A DNA stretch of 54,208 nt from Akkermansia muciniphila. Its GTDB lineage: Bacteria > Verrucomicrobiota > Verrucomicrobiia > Methylacidiphilales > Verrucolacustridaceae. The stretch covers positions 1 to 54,208 of the forward strand of contig CAMDXQ010000004.1 of assembly GCA_945878585.1 (NCBI GenBank). Direction: 5' to 3'. Under the pieces are notes generated by a model. The model saw only the letters and a program-made list of their open reading frames with translations, did no database searches and was not told the DNA's origin. The first letter of the stretch is position 1, and every line of letters starts with the position of its first letter. Both the position numbers and the translations under genes were made by a program. Shown here piece by piece: positions 42,846 through 52,380 of the stretch.

Positions 42846-44459
42846 TTACGTCGGCCGCTCCAAAATCTGACCCCGCTCCCTCAGTTTTTCGCTCAAAGCC
42901 GAATCCCCAATTTCCTGCACCGCAGACCGATTTCGCATCGCCATCGCCGCTGCAACTCCCGCTGATTCCCCCAGCATCATCCAGACCGGCTCCATCCGAA
43001 TCGAAGTCATCGCCACATGACTCGCAGAACAGCAAACCGGCACCAGCAGATTCCCACACTCCTCTTTTTTCGGAGTGATCGACCGATACGGAATCTTGTA
43101 AATCCCACGATGCGCCTCATCCAGACACACCCTCGAATACATTCCGCCATTCAGGGCAATTTTGCCATTCAACGGAAACATCGCATACGGCCAATCGTCC
43201 ACCCCATAAGAAGCCAGGGCCACCGAGTCGCTCGGGTCGGTTTTTCCCTCCATATCCTTTTGCGTCACCACATAAGCAGCGACCATCCGTCTTGCCTCCC
43301 GCACATAAAGCTGATGCGGCCACCCCTCCGTCTCGTCAAACGGCCCCCTTTGAAATCCTATCTTCTGGGCCTTCTCCTTTAAATCCGACCTCGCCCATGG
43401 ATCGGTCCGAAGAAAATGGGTCATCCCCGAAAAGAAGATCTGATGGAATTTCCAAATCTTGGATCTCTCTTCCCAATTCCCATCCGGATAACCCGCGTTG
43501 GCACCGAAAACGGTCGGAGCCAGCAAGCTCCGAGACAAATTACCGGAACCCATCGCATAAATATGCCCCTGTTCCGGTTCCTTCGTCCCTAGCTTTCGAA
43601 TCCGCGATCCCGCCAGATTCAGACCACTGCGAAACGCCCGCCGATAAATCTCAAACATCTCGGGGTCATAATTCCCGATCAACCCGATCGGCATCTGCTC
43701 CTTCTCTAAAGTGAACTTCCAGCGAAAGCCGTAGCCCATCGTCAACTTGTCCGCACTGCCCACCGGTCCTATCACCCGATCCTGCAACAAAGGCAGATAT
43801 CCACTCTTGGGTTCTCCCGGAGTCACATAAGGGTCGATCTCATACTCTGCCATGTTCGGCGCCACTCCCCCCAACGATTCCCCATACTGCTCCGCCGATT
43901 CCCGCCCATACGTGTATCCCACTCCCGACTTCGCCATCAGATCCCCCTCATAGGAACAGTCGATGAAGATAGGTGCGGTGACCCGTACCGCTTCACTCCT
44001 TCTTGCCCGTCCGATCGGACAACCCAACTTGTCCGGCGGAGCGTACTCCAGCGTGATCGAATCGATCCTGCCCTCAACTTTCCGCACCGACTCCAACCGA
44101 TGTTCATAAATCACCGGAATGGAATACTCCCGCACTAGCCCAAGAAAGATCTTCCGGTAGGTCGCATCGTCATTCTCATCCTTCAAGATTTGTCGGGTCA
44201 TTCCACCAACCGCATCCTTCTGCCCCCAATCGATGTGCATCAATCCTCCACCCGTCATTCCCCCAAGCCAACGGCTCGGCTCAATCAAAAGCACCCGACA
44301 CCCCTCCTTCACTGCCGACACAGCAGCCATCACTCCGCTCGCTGTCGCTCCATAAACACAAACTTCCGTCTCGACAGCTTTTGTCCCACCGCACCCCGTC
44401 CAAAACCCAGTCGGCAGAACCGACGCACCGCCCATGGCAAGAAATTGTCTCCGGTTCAT
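42846..44459 (-). CDS. Exported FAD-dependent oxidoreductase
   Basis: 537 residues. MNRRQFLAMGG is a twin-arginine signal; TGCGG at about 21-25 could be a lipobox-like site, so a Tat-exported lipoprotein is possible. The FAD-binding Rossmann motif follows (ETEVCVYGATASGVMAAVSA) and then IEPSRWLGGMTGGGLMH, the arrangement of the FAD_oxidored family abundant in Planctomycetes and Verrucomicrobia with sugar-degrading enzymes. FIDCSYEGDLMAKSGVGYTYGRES is another family signature, and the end has PVCCSASHVAMTSIRMEP. Substrate unknown. It ends four bases from trhO (convergent) and follows manA by nine bases. Confidence 0.87.
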   Translation of the reverse strand: MNRRQFLAMGGASVLPTGFWTGCGGTKAVETEVCVYGATASGVMAAVSAVKEGCRVLLIEPSRWLGGMTGGGLMHIDWGQKDAVGGMTRQILKDENDDATYRKIFLGLVREYSIPVIYEHRLESVRKVEGRIDSITLEYAPPDKLGCPIGRARRSEAVRVTAPIFIDCSYEGDLMAKSGVGYTYGRESAEQYGESLGGVAPNMAEYEIDPYVTPGEPKSGYLPLLQDRVIGPVGSADKLTMGYGFRWKFTLEKEQMPIGLIGNYDPEMFEIYRRAFRSGLNLAGSRIRKLGTKEPEQGHIYAMGSGNLSRSLLAPTVFGANAGYPDGNWEERSKIWKFHQIFFSGMTHFLRTDPWARSDLKEKAQKIGFQRGPFDETEGWPHQLYVREARRMVAAYVVTQKDMEGKTDPSDSVALASYGVDDWPYAMFPLNGKIALNGGMYSRVCLDEAHRGIYKIPYRSITPKKEECGNLLVPVCCSASHVAMTSIRMEPVWMMLGESAGVAAAMAMRNRSAVQEIGDSALSEKLRERGQILERPT

Positions 44460-44468
44460 TCGATCGGT

Positions 44469-45404
44469 TTAGGGGAACTCGACCTGCACCACCGTGCTCT
44501 CCTCCACTCCATGTAAAATCAAAGACGAATGATCTGCAGTGACAAACCTGCCGCTTCCCTTCAGCCACTCCTCCCCGCTTTCTTCCTCCCGGACCTTGCC
44601 CTCTGCCACAAAAAGGTACCGAAAACTTCCTGCATCAGGCACCAACTCCCGCACTTCCCCCGGCATCAGCCACCAGCGCGTCACCTTGAAAAAATCACAA
44701 ACCAACACCCTCTCCCCTCTCGGCTGAATCCAGGTCGGCTCCACATCATCCCAGCGGATGGAGCTCAACGCCTCCCGCACATGCAACTCCCGAGAGTTCC
44801 CTTTCCCATCCTTTCGCCCCCAATCATCCACCCGATAAGTCGTATCCGAATTTTGCTGGATCTCCAAAATCACGTTTCCTGCCCCAATCGCATGAACCCG
44901 GCCGGAAGGCAGAAACATCGCCTGCCCCGGCTCCGTCTTCAGCCGATGGAAGCACTCCGAAACCTTTCCCTCTTTAAGCGCTTCCTCAAACTCCCCCTTC
45001 CCCACCCCCTTTCGCAATCCCACATAAATTTCTGCACCAGGCTTCGTCTCCAAAAAAAACCACATCTCTGTTTTCGGCTCCCCTCCCAACTCCTTCGCCT
45101 TTTCCGCCGGCGGATGCACCTGCAGGGAGAGCTTCTCCTCCGCATCGAGAAGTTTGATCAAAATCGGAAAGTGCCCCCCTTCAGGCGCCTTTCGTCCGAA
45201 AATTTTCTCTCGGTCCGCTCCCGACCAGAGAGATCCGATCGTTGCCCCAATTCCTTCCACCACCGATTGCGCCTCTTGGCGATCCACTAACTCCCAACTC
45301 TCTCCGATCTTCTTTCCTTCCGACAAAACCCGCCCCAGCTTCTCCAGATTCCGCCCGCCCCAGATCCGCTCCTGCATCAACGGCTGCAATTTCCAGATCG
45401 CCAT
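44469..45404 (-). CDS. manA: Class I mannose-6-phosphate isomerase
   Basis: Interconverts mannose 6-phosphate and fructose 6-phosphate, feeding GDP-mannose synthesis or mannose use. 311 residues from ATG at 45404 (a start three codons earlier is possible). Zinc ligands are seen in LSLQVHPP, KTEMWFF and PSGRVHAIG; EIQQNSDTTYRVDDWGR is the class I signature. The length and short C-terminal jelly roll match the Bacillus-type enzymes rather than the longer E. coli ManA. The FAD oxidoreductase gene follows nine bases later. Confidence 0.93.
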   Translation of the reverse strand: MAIWKLQPLMQERIWGGRNLEKLGRVLSEGKKIGESWELVDRQEAQSVVEGIGATIGSLWSGADREKIFGRKAPEGGHFPILIKLLDAEEKLSLQVHPPAEKAKELGGEPKTEMWFFLETKPGAEIYVGLRKGVGKGEFEEALKEGKVSECFHRLKTEPGQAMFLPSGRVHAIGAGNVILEIQQNSDTTYRVDDWGRKDGKGNSRELHVREALSSIRWDDVEPTWIQPRGERVLVCDFFKVTRWWLMPGEVRELVPDAGSFRYLFVAEGKVREEESGEEWLKGSGRFVTADHSSLILHGVEESTVVQVEFP

Positions 45405-45444
45405 ACAGAACACTAGGCCAGATTGACCTCTGGATCAGCCAAAA

Positions 45445-45876
45445 TTAAAAATCTTCCCCGTCCCAACTTCGCCCGTCCCGATACGCCGCCGCCACTCTCC
45501 ACTTGCCATCCTCCCAGACAAACGGAAGAACCATCCTTTTTTCTTTCCCCCCCGCCACTCTTCCGATTTCCGCCTCTGCATAACTCCTCTCAAACTTCGG
45601 CACGTCCCTCAACTGGTAACTCGCTCCCTCATCCCGATCCCTTCGTGCCACCACCGCCAAAGCAGCCTTCGGCTCCCAACCCTCCGACCTGACCCTGCCC
45701 TTTAATCCCTCCGACATCGCCCACTCCAACTCTAGATATTTGCCCCTCTGAGCCTCCGCAATCATCCCCCGCACCTCCCCCTCAAACCTGCCCCTCGGAT
45801 CCGCCCCACACCCCACCCAAAGCCAAACCCCATACCCCACCCAAAAAAACCATAAACTTACCTTGAGAAAGCGCAT
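45445..45876 (-). CDS. Small putative lipoprotein, function unknown
   Basis: 143 residues from ATG at 45876 (a TTG four codons upstream is less likely). The N-terminus has a long hydrophobic run ending GVWLWVGCGAD, an imperfect lipobox with Cys at about 23. The mature part is charged, with two Trp-rich stretches (LELEWAMSEGLKGRVRSEGW, VWEDGKWRVAAAYRDG). The W-x-V final strand pattern recalls the cystatin/NTF2-like folds of small secreted proteins, but nothing decisive is visible. It lies 40 bases upstream of manA on the same strand and 30 bases from divergent ftsK. Confidence 0.65.
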   Translation of the reverse strand: MRFLKVSLWFFWVGYGVWLWVGCGADPRGRFEGEVRGMIAEAQRGKYLELEWAMSEGLKGRVRSEGWEPKAALAVVARRDRDEGASYQLRDVPKFERSYAEAEIGRVAGGKEKRMVLPFVWEDGKWRVAAAYRDGRSWDGEDF

Positions 45877-45906
45877 CCTTAGGCTCAATTAGACTCCTTC
45901 TCGCTT

Positions 45907-48432
45907 ATGGCCAAACCTAAACCTACCCGCACCGGACCCAGCCTTGGCCAGGAAGTCATAGCTCTCGCGATCCTCGGCTCCGGCATCCTCCTTCTTCTCG
46001 CACTCTTTTCCTTCGATCCGCGCGACCTTTCCTTCTACTCCCAACCCCCCCAAAACCCCAAAGCCAACCTCGTCGGACCCGCTGGCGCCTACCTGGGCGG
46101 AATCCTTTTTCTTCTCTTTGGACTCGGTTCTTATCTTTTCCCCGTTGTCTTTATCGCTGGCGGACTCCTCCTCTTCTTTGCGAAAGAAGTCCGCTACTCC
46201 CAAAAATTCATCCTTCTTGGAATCCTCCTCGTCACCGGCGCATGCCTCCTTCAGCTCGCCGCCCCTGTCTTTGGCCCCTCCCTTGCCAACCCTCTTTTCT
46301 CAGGAGCCCGCGGTCTCGAAGGCACCCCCTCTCCTGCAGGCAAAATGCCCGGTGGCTACATCGGCTACTTTCTGAATGACAAATTCCTCGCTCCAATCCT
46401 CGGCCAAGTAGGGGCCGTCCTTGTCTTCGGTCTCTCGTACCTCGTAGTCCTCGTCCTTCTTTTTGAATTCCGTCCTGCTGAACTTGCCCGCGCTTTCGGC
46501 GAAGCCGGTCGCGCCCTCGTCGATCAGTACCTCGACTACCGAATCCGCAAAGCCCAGCCCTCCGAACGACTCGAACTCGAACAGAAAAAACTCGAGATCG
46601 AACAAAAAAGACTCCGTCGCCGCCTCGCGAAAGAAAAAGCCGCCACCCCTTCCCAAGCACCTACTTCCTCCACCCCCCCCACCCCCGCTCCTCAGCGCCC
46701 CGCCCCAAAAATTCTCGATACCACCATCACCCCTCTCCCCACCTCCCTGCCAGATTCCGGCAAAACAAAACCAGAAAAGCCCTCCAAACAGGAGAAAACC
46801 GAATCGAAAATCAAGGAACTCGGCATCCCGACCTCCCCTCTCCCTTCCCTCCCATCCGATTCCACTCCCAAACCCAAGCCCGCTCCCAAACCCACCCCGC
46901 CTCCCACCCCCGCCACAACCCGTCCCACCTACGACAAATACAAACTCCCTCCCATCCATCTTCTTCAGAAATCGGAAAAAGACGTTCGCCCCACCTTCTC
47001 CGAGGACGAACTAAAAGCGAACCAGCAGCGAATCGTCGAGACGCTCTCCCACTTCGATATCGAGGTCAGCCCCGGCGACATCACCCGCGGCGCCACCATC
47101 ACTCGCTACGAACTCTACCCCGCCCCCGGGATCCGCGTGGAACGAATCTGCAACCTCGAACGCGATCTTGCCCGATCGATGAAGGCGGAACGCATCAACA
47201 TTCTCGCCCCCGTCCCCGGTCGTGACACGGTCGCCATCGAGGTCGCCAACCCCTCGAAAGTCAAAGTCCTCCTCCGCGATCTCATCGAATGTGCCGAGTG
47301 GAACTCCTCCACCGCCCATCTCCCCGTTTCCCTCGGAAAGGACGTGTACGGGGCAACCCTTATCGACGATCTGGCCGATCTCCCTCACGCCCTCATCGCC
47401 GGCACCACCGGATCGGGAAAATCGGTCTGCATCAACACTCTCCTCCTCAGCCTCCTCTACCGATTTAGCCCCGACGATCTCCGCCTCATCCTGATCGATC
47501 CCAAGGTCGTCGAGCTTCAGGTTTACAACCGCCTCCCCCACCTCGTCGTCCCCGTCGTCACCGAACCGAAAAAAGTTCTCCTCGCTCTTCGCTGGGTCAC
47601 CGTCGAAATGGAAAAGCGGTACCGCTATATGGCAAAAGCCGGCGTCCGAAACATCGCCACTTACAATACCCGAGTCCGCGTTCCCCACCGCGTCGAGGAG
47701 CTTGATCTCGCCCCGCAAATGGAAAACGGGGAAACAGCTCCGCCCTCCTCCTCCGAAGAACCTCTGCCTGATCGCCTTCCCTACATCGTGGTCATCATCG
47801 ACGAATTGGCGAACCTGATGCAGGTCGCCCCTGCCGATGTAGAAAACGCCATCGCCCTTCTCTCCGCCAAAGCCCGCGCCGCCGGCATCCACCTCGTCAT
47901 CGCCACCCAAACCCCACGTGCTGCAGTCATCACCGGGGTCATCAAAACCAACGTTCCCGCACGAATCGCTTTCCAAGTTCCCTCCGGAGTCGACTCCCGA
48001 GTCATCCTCGATGAATCAGGCGCCGAAAACCTGCTCGGTAAAGGAGACCTCCTCTATCTTCGCCCCGGCGCCAGTAAACTTATCCGAGCCCAAGGCGCCT
48101 TCGTATCCGACGAAGAAGTCTCTCGCGTCATCGACTTCATCGCCGGTCAGGCCAAACCTTTCTATGAACAGGAAATACATGCCAAATTGACTAAACCCTC
48201 CTCCGGCGACTCCGAACTCTCCGAAAAAGACGAAGATCTCCTCCAAAGCGCCCTCGAAGTGGTGAAACTCGAAAAGCGCGCTTCTACCTCGTTGCTACAG
48301 AGGAGGTTAGGACTGGGCTACGGACGTGCTGCATGGGTGATTGATCAATTTGAGACCCGAGGTATTATTGGACCCCGCGATGGAGCCAAAGATCGTGAGA
48401 TCTTGGTCGACCTCGACGAAGTCCAATTATGA
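45907..48432 (+). CDS. ftsK: DNA translocase FtsK/SpoIIIE
   Basis: Pumps chromosome ends through the division septum and activates dif recombination. 841 residues: four membrane helices in the first 190, a Pro/Lys-rich linker of about 130 residues (with repeats such as PKPKPAPKPTPPPTP), then the motor with Walker A GTTGSGKS at 499-506 and ILIDPKVVELQVY. IVVIIDELANLMQ is Walker B. The C-terminal gamma winged helix (about 775-841, TSLLQRRLGLGYGRAAWVIDQFE) reads KOPS-type sites. The rodZ start overlaps its stop as ATGA. Confidence 0.96.
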   Translation: MAKPKPTRTGPSLGQEVIALAILGSGILLLLALFSFDPRDLSFYSQPPQNPKANLVGPAGAYLGGILFLLFGLGSYLFPVVFIAGGLLLFFAKEVRYSQKFILLGILLVTGACLLQLAAPVFGPSLANPLFSGARGLEGTPSPAGKMPGGYIGYFLNDKFLAPILGQVGAVLVFGLSYLVVLVLLFEFRPAELARAFGEAGRALVDQYLDYRIRKAQPSERLELEQKKLEIEQKRLRRRLAKEKAATPSQAPTSSTPPTPAPQRPAPKILDTTITPLPTSLPDSGKTKPEKPSKQEKTESKIKELGIPTSPLPSLPSDSTPKPKPAPKPTPPPTPATTRPTYDKYKLPPIHLLQKSEKDVRPTFSEDELKANQQRIVETLSHFDIEVSPGDITRGATITRYELYPAPGIRVERICNLERDLARSMKAERINILAPVPGRDTVAIEVANPSKVKVLLRDLIECAEWNSSTAHLPVSLGKDVYGATLIDDLADLPHALIAGTTGSGKSVCINTLLLSLLYRFSPDDLRLILIDPKVVELQVYNRLPHLVVPVVTEPKKVLLALRWVTVEMEKRYRYMAKAGVRNIATYNTRVRVPHRVEELDLAPQMENGETAPPSSSEEPLPDRLPYIVVIIDELANLMQVAPADVENAIALLSAKARAAGIHLVIATQTPRAAVITGVIKTNVPARIAFQVPSGVDSRVILDESGAENLLGKGDLLYLRPGASKLIRAQGAFVSDEEVSRVIDFIAGQAKPFYEQEIHAKLTKPSSGDSELSEKDEDLLQSALEVVKLEKRASTSLLQRRLGLGYGRAAWVIDQFETRGIIGPRDGAKDREILVDLDEVQL

Positions 48433-49316
48433 GTAAAAAAACCTCGGCTACTGTTGATACTCCGGAATCCACCGATCCCGTTGCTTCTCAATTGGGGGTT
48501 GCCCGTCTTCGGCTCGGTTGGACTCTGGAGGAAGCCTCCGCTCGGACACGCCTTCACCTGAATGTCATCCGACGCCTTGAAGCCGGAGACTTCGACAAGT
48601 TTCCAAGCGTCGCCTACGCCCGCGGCTTTCTCCGAATCTACTCCCGCGAGCTCGGTCTCGACCCCAAAAAAATCCTGCGCGATTTCCAGCCCCTGTCCGA
48701 CTCGGAGGACTCAATCCTCGATCTTCGCCCAGAAATGCTCGAAGCACTCCCGACCCGCGCCTCGGAGCCCATCCTCACCACCCGAGGAATCGGTTTGGGT
48801 GTCATGGGCCTGGTCGGCGTCTTCATCGTTAGTGTTGTCGGCATCCAGCTTTACCGCGTCTGGCCCGTCAAATCCCCGAAAGATCCCTCCACACTCGCCC
48901 CGATCGGTGCCGTCGAAAAATCAGACTCCCCATCCTCTAGCCCGAAAGCAGAAACCTCCTCTTCAACCCCCTCCGCAAAACCAGGCGAGCCCCTGTCTTC
49001 GCTCCCGATGGTTCAAACCTCCGAAAATAATCCCACACCAGCTCCCGCCGCGCCCCAACAGCTCCGAATCAAGGCCAAGAAAGACACCTGGGTTCGTATT
49101 GTCGCTATTCGCGACGGCAAAGAGGTCCAACTTTTTGAAGATACCATCGACGAAGACGATATCGTTCCAGCCAAGGACGATCCCGCTTGGACCGGAGAGG
49201 CGTTTGTCGTCACCACCCGAGAAGCTGCGGATGCCGAAATCATTTTCAATGATTCGAACTTCGGTCCGTACGAAAAACCCGGCCCCCAAACCTTCCGCCT
49301 CCCGGCAGGTTATTAA
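48429..49316 (+). CDS. rodZ: RodZ-like cell shape protein
   Basis: 295 residues. A cytoplasmic helix-turn-helix domain (about 20-90: LGVARLRLGWTLEEASARTRLHLNVIRRLEAGDFDKFPSVAYARGF split over two helices) is the MreB-binding part of RodZ. One membrane helix (about 122-142, GLGVMGLVGVFIVSVVGIQLY) leads to a Ser/Pro-rich linker and a C-terminal DUF4115-type beta domain (RIKAKKDTWVRIVA, FNDSNFGPYEKPG). It links the MreB filament to the wall-synthesis complex. Here it is coupled to ftsK and not to the mre genes. Confidence 0.9.
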   Translation: MSKKTSATVDTPESTDPVASQLGVARLRLGWTLEEASARTRLHLNVIRRLEAGDFDKFPSVAYARGFLRIYSRELGLDPKKILRDFQPLSDSEDSILDLRPEMLEALPTRASEPILTTRGIGLGVMGLVGVFIVSVVGIQLYRVWPVKSPKDPSTLAPIGAVEKSDSPSSSPKAETSSSTPSAKPGEPLSSLPMVQTSENNPTPAPAAPQQLRIKAKKDTWVRIVAIRDGKEVQLFEDTIDEDDIVPAKDDPAWTGEAFVVTTREAADAEIIFNDSNFGPYEKPGPQTFRLPAGY

Positions 49317-49340
49317 TGCAAGTTCCCCATTTCAACAACC

Positions 49341-50378
49341 ATGTCACATCCCAAACCCGTGCTCTTGCTCCACGTGGGTCCACACAAGACTGGTTCCACT
49401 GCAATCCAGACGTTCTGCGAGCAGAACCGTGAGGGACTGACCCGAGCTGGGTTCTGGTATCCAAAAGCTGGCAATGTCGGCGGGCAGCATCTCCTACTCC
49501 CAGCCTCGTACTTCCAGCATCATCACTGCCTTCCGAAAGACCTCTTAAATGGCAACCCGGAACAGATTTTGGCCACCATCGAGGCCGAGACACCTCGCGG
49601 CCTTATCCCCCTTTTGAGCAGCGAGGTCTTCTGGGAACTCCATACCGACTTGCCAGACGCGTTTGAATCAGTTCTTGCGTTGCTCGACCAGCGGTATCGA
49701 GTTCACTTCGTGATGGTCGACCGTCAGGAAGACGAGCGAGTGTGGAGTCTTATCAAGCATTTCACACGACACGGCTGTGCAATCAACCCTGCCGTGTTGT
49801 TCACCGCAATTGTGAAAGCAGACCCCCTATTCTGTGCCAGACTTTCTAAACTCGGGTATCCGTTGATCCGCGTGCCCTATGATGCCATTGACTGCGTCTC
49901 CAGATTCCTGATGATGCTCTCTTCGCAACTGAACCCTTGGCAGGTTGCCCGACGACTATGGCTCGCCGCCCTCTTGCGGAGGTGCCGAAAATATTGCTCG
50001 AGACATCGTGTAAATGTTGCGCCGAAAGAATCCTGGGCCTCCGCCTTCATATTGGAATTTTCGCGGCGGCTCGAGGCGAAAAACAACCTCCCCTACCAAG
50101 ACGACCCCGAAATTCAGGCGTTCTTTCAGGAAGTACTTATTATAGGCGACCAGTTGCCATTGGTTCACTGTCTACCTGATGACAAGACTATGTTTCAACG
50201 CATCAAGCACGCGAACGGCTCGCCCGCCTGTCTCCTGACACCAATGGAACTTCGGGCATGGAAATCCATTTGTAACCACCCTGTTACGCAGTTCGCGGCA
50301 CAGAAAGCCGGGTGCTCCGACAAATTGAGGGCGGTGAGTCTGCCAACTGACCACCTCCAACCGGACCTCGTCGGCTGA
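49341..50378 (+). CDS. Sulfotransferase-like P-loop protein, probably acquired
   Basis: 345 residues. The N-terminus LLLHVGPHKTGSTAIQTFC matches the 5'-phosphosulfate loop (K-T-G-S/T-T) of PAPS-dependent sulfotransferases and related glycan enzymes; the 3' loop (R...S) is not clear. Family members sulfate or otherwise modify glycans. The gene's G and C counts are nearly balanced, unlike its C-rich neighbours (hand counts: 49441-49500 has 17 G and 19 C; 47401-47460 in ftsK has 11 G and 24 C). It separates rodZ from rimO with no Shine-Dalgarno. Transfer from elsewhere is inferred. Confidence 0.7.
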   Translation: MSHPKPVLLLHVGPHKTGSTAIQTFCEQNREGLTRAGFWYPKAGNVGGQHLLLPASYFQHHHCLPKDLLNGNPEQILATIEAETPRGLIPLLSSEVFWELHTDLPDAFESVLALLDQRYRVHFVMVDRQEDERVWSLIKHFTRHGCAINPAVLFTAIVKADPLFCARLSKLGYPLIRVPYDAIDCVSRFLMMLSSQLNPWQVARRLWLAALLRRCRKYCSRHRVNVAPKESWASAFILEFSRRLEAKNNLPYQDDPEIQAFFQEVLIIGDQLPLVHCLPDDKTMFQRIKHANGSPACLLTPMELRAWKSICNHPVTQFAAQKAGCSDKLRAVSLPTDHLQPDLVG

Positions 50379-50407
50379 CGCGCGCTTTCCGCGCCCCCTC
50401 CTCTCCC

Positions 50408-51769
50408 ATGGCCACCAAAGTCGGTCTTATCTCCCTCGGTTGCGCGAAAAATCTCGTTGATTCCGAAATCATGCTCGGGCACCTCCGCTCGGCTGGGATC
50501 GACCTGACCTCTGACTCCGCCGACGCCGACGTCCTGATCGTCAACACCTGCGCCTTCATCGATTCCGCAAAAACCGAAAGCATCTCCGCCATCCTCGAGG
50601 CTCATCGTGACCGTGGCCTCCACCGTCGCCGCCCCGATCAACGCCTCATTGTTGCCGGTTGTATGTCCCAGCGCTTCTCCACCGAGTTGACCGGGGAACT
50701 CAGCGAAGTCGACGCCTTCATCGGCCTCGACCAACTCGAGGAAGTCGCCCCAATCGTCCGACGTGTCCTTGCTCGCACCCCGGGAGCTCCGCCTGAAAAC
50801 CTTGTCCCCGATCATCTCCCCGTTTACATCCCCGACTTCAACACTCCCCGTTGGCGTCTCACTCCGAAGCACTTCGCCTACGTCAAGATCGCCGAGGGTT
50901 GTAACCACCCCTGCTCCTTCTGCGTCATCCCCCAGATGCGGGGAAAACACAGAAGCCGCACCATCGAGTCGATTCGTCGTGAAGCCGAACAGCTCGTTTC
51001 TGAAGGAGTCAAAGAGCTTCTCCTGATTTCGCAAGACACCACCTACTTTGGGATGGATCGCTGGACCGAAGGTCGTGGCCCCCGTGCCCAAGTCACTGCC
51101 GCCCGCGGTGAAAACCTGATCGATCTTCTCGAGGCTCTTTCCAGCGTGAAGGGGGATTTCTGGATCCGCCTTCTCTACACCCACCCCGCCCACTGGTCCG
51201 ATGAACTCATTGCGGCCATCGCCCGCCTTCCCAAAGTCGCCCGCTACGTCGATATGCCCCTCCAACACGTCGAGGAGGGGATGCTCCGCGACATGCGTCG
51301 GGAAACTTCCGAGAACCATATCCGCGATCTCGTGAAGCGTCTCCGCGCCGGCATTCCCGGCCTCGCCATCCGCACCACCTTCATTGCAGGCTTTCCCGGA
51401 GAAACCGATGCTCAGTTTGAGACTCTCCTCGGTTTTATTGAGGAGGCCAAATTCGACCGGATGGGCATCTTCACCTACTCCCAGGAACAGGGCAGTCGGG
51501 CTGCCAAAATGGAAGGCCAAATCGCTCCTTCGATCAAAAAATCCCGATACCGGAAAGCCATGGCCTCCCAACAGAAAATCGCAAAAGAGCGGGCCGCCTC
51601 TCTTGTTGGTAAAAAGCTACGTGTTCTGGTCGACACCCCCGACACCGCCCGCACCGAAGCCGATGCCCCGGATGTGGATGGAAAAGTTCTCCTCCAAAAA
51701 CCCCTGACCCCCGGGGAATTCGCCGAAGTCACCATCACCGGCCACAAGATCTACGACCTGATCGCTTAA
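50408..51769 (+). CDS. rimO: Ribosomal protein uS12 methylthiotransferase RimO
   Basis: A radical-SAM enzyme that adds a methylthio group to an aspartate of uS12. 453 residues in three domains: N-terminal MTTase domain with the three cluster cysteines in SLGCAKN, VNTCAFID and VAGCMSQ; the radical-SAM core with C165, C169 and C172 in GCNHPCSFC; and a C-terminal TRAM domain. ISLGCAKNLVDSE and QMRGKHRSR are specific to RimO against MiaB. ATG at 50408. Next gene pgsA after 38 bases. Confidence 0.95.
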   Translation: MATKVGLISLGCAKNLVDSEIMLGHLRSAGIDLTSDSADADVLIVNTCAFIDSAKTESISAILEAHRDRGLHRRRPDQRLIVAGCMSQRFSTELTGELSEVDAFIGLDQLEEVAPIVRRVLARTPGAPPENLVPDHLPVYIPDFNTPRWRLTPKHFAYVKIAEGCNHPCSFCVIPQMRGKHRSRTIESIRREAEQLVSEGVKELLLISQDTTYFGMDRWTEGRGPRAQVTAARGENLIDLLEALSSVKGDFWIRLLYTHPAHWSDELIAAIARLPKVARYVDMPLQHVEEGMLRDMRRETSENHIRDLVKRLRAGIPGLAIRTTFIAGFPGETDAQFETLLGFIEEAKFDRMGIFTYSQEQGSRAAKMEGQIAPSIKKSRYRKAMASQQKIAKERAASLVGKKLRVLVDTPDTARTEADAPDVDGKVLLQKPLTPGEFAEVTITGHKIYDLIA

Positions 51770-51807
51770 TCTTTCTTCCATCTCAACTTAAACCTAAACT
51801 GCGTTTC

Positions 51808-52380
51808 ATGACTCTACCCGATTGGCTTACGATCAGCCGCGTCATCGCGACCTTTATTTTGCTGATCCTTCTTCAAGCCTGTGCCCATCCTCCCGTGCCC
51901 GTCTGGACCGCTTGGCTCGCCCTTACCCTCTTTGTCGCCGCCGCCCTCACCGACTGGCTCGACGGCCATCTCGCACGAAAATGGAAAATCGAATCCGACT
52001 TCGGCCGCCTTTTCGACCCCCTCGCCGACAAGCTTCTGGTCGCCATCGCTTTTATCGGTCTCCTCGGCGCCGGCCTTCTTCCCGTCTGGTTTGTCTCCCT
52101 CGTGGTCGCCCGAGAGTTTCTGATCACCGGAATCCGGCTCGTGGCTGGACAAAAAGGAGTCGTTCTCGCTGCGGAGAAAATCGGGAAACATAAAACCGCA
52201 ACACAAATGGTCACCGCCATTCTTGGACTTCTCCTGCTGGCCATCGATCCCGCACTTCCTTTTGGTCGCACTCTTCTCGATCTTGCAGTTTTTGCAACCG
52301 CCATCGTCACAGCCGGATCCGGCATCTACTACCTGATCCGAAACTACCCCCTCCTCATTCCCAAGGTTGACCGCTCATGA
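51808..52380 (+). CDS. pgsA: Phosphatidylglycerophosphate synthase
   Basis: Transfers the phosphatidyl group from CDP-diacylglycerol to glycerol 3-phosphate. 190 residues with about five membrane helices. The CDP-alcohol phosphotransferase motif is perfect: D52-G-x2-A56-R57-x8-G66-x3-D70-x3-D74. The opening DWLTISRVIATF is the PgsA version of the N-terminus. Its stop overlaps the next start as ATGA. The order rimO-pgsA is also seen in other bacteria. Confidence 0.95.
   Translation: MTLPDWLTISRVIATFILLILLQACAHPPVPVWTAWLALTLFVAAALTDWLDGHLARKWKIESDFGRLFDPLADKLLVAIAFIGLLGAGLLPVWFVSLVVAREFLITGIRLVAGQKGVVLAAEKIGKHKTATQMVTAILGLLLLAIDPALPFGRTLLDLAVFATAIVTAGSGIYYLIRNYPLLIPKVDRS

Noticed and set aside
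47011-47976. 321-codon - strand frame inside ftsK
   Set aside because: Gly/Asp/Val-rich shadow of the FtsK motor; no ribosome site and no recognisable domain.
50195-51571. 458-codon frame antisense to rimO and the end of the sulfotransferase gene
   Set aside because: It is the mirror of a strongly conserved radical-SAM gene, shows no domain, and is explained by the C-rich + strand that lowers stop frequency on the complement.
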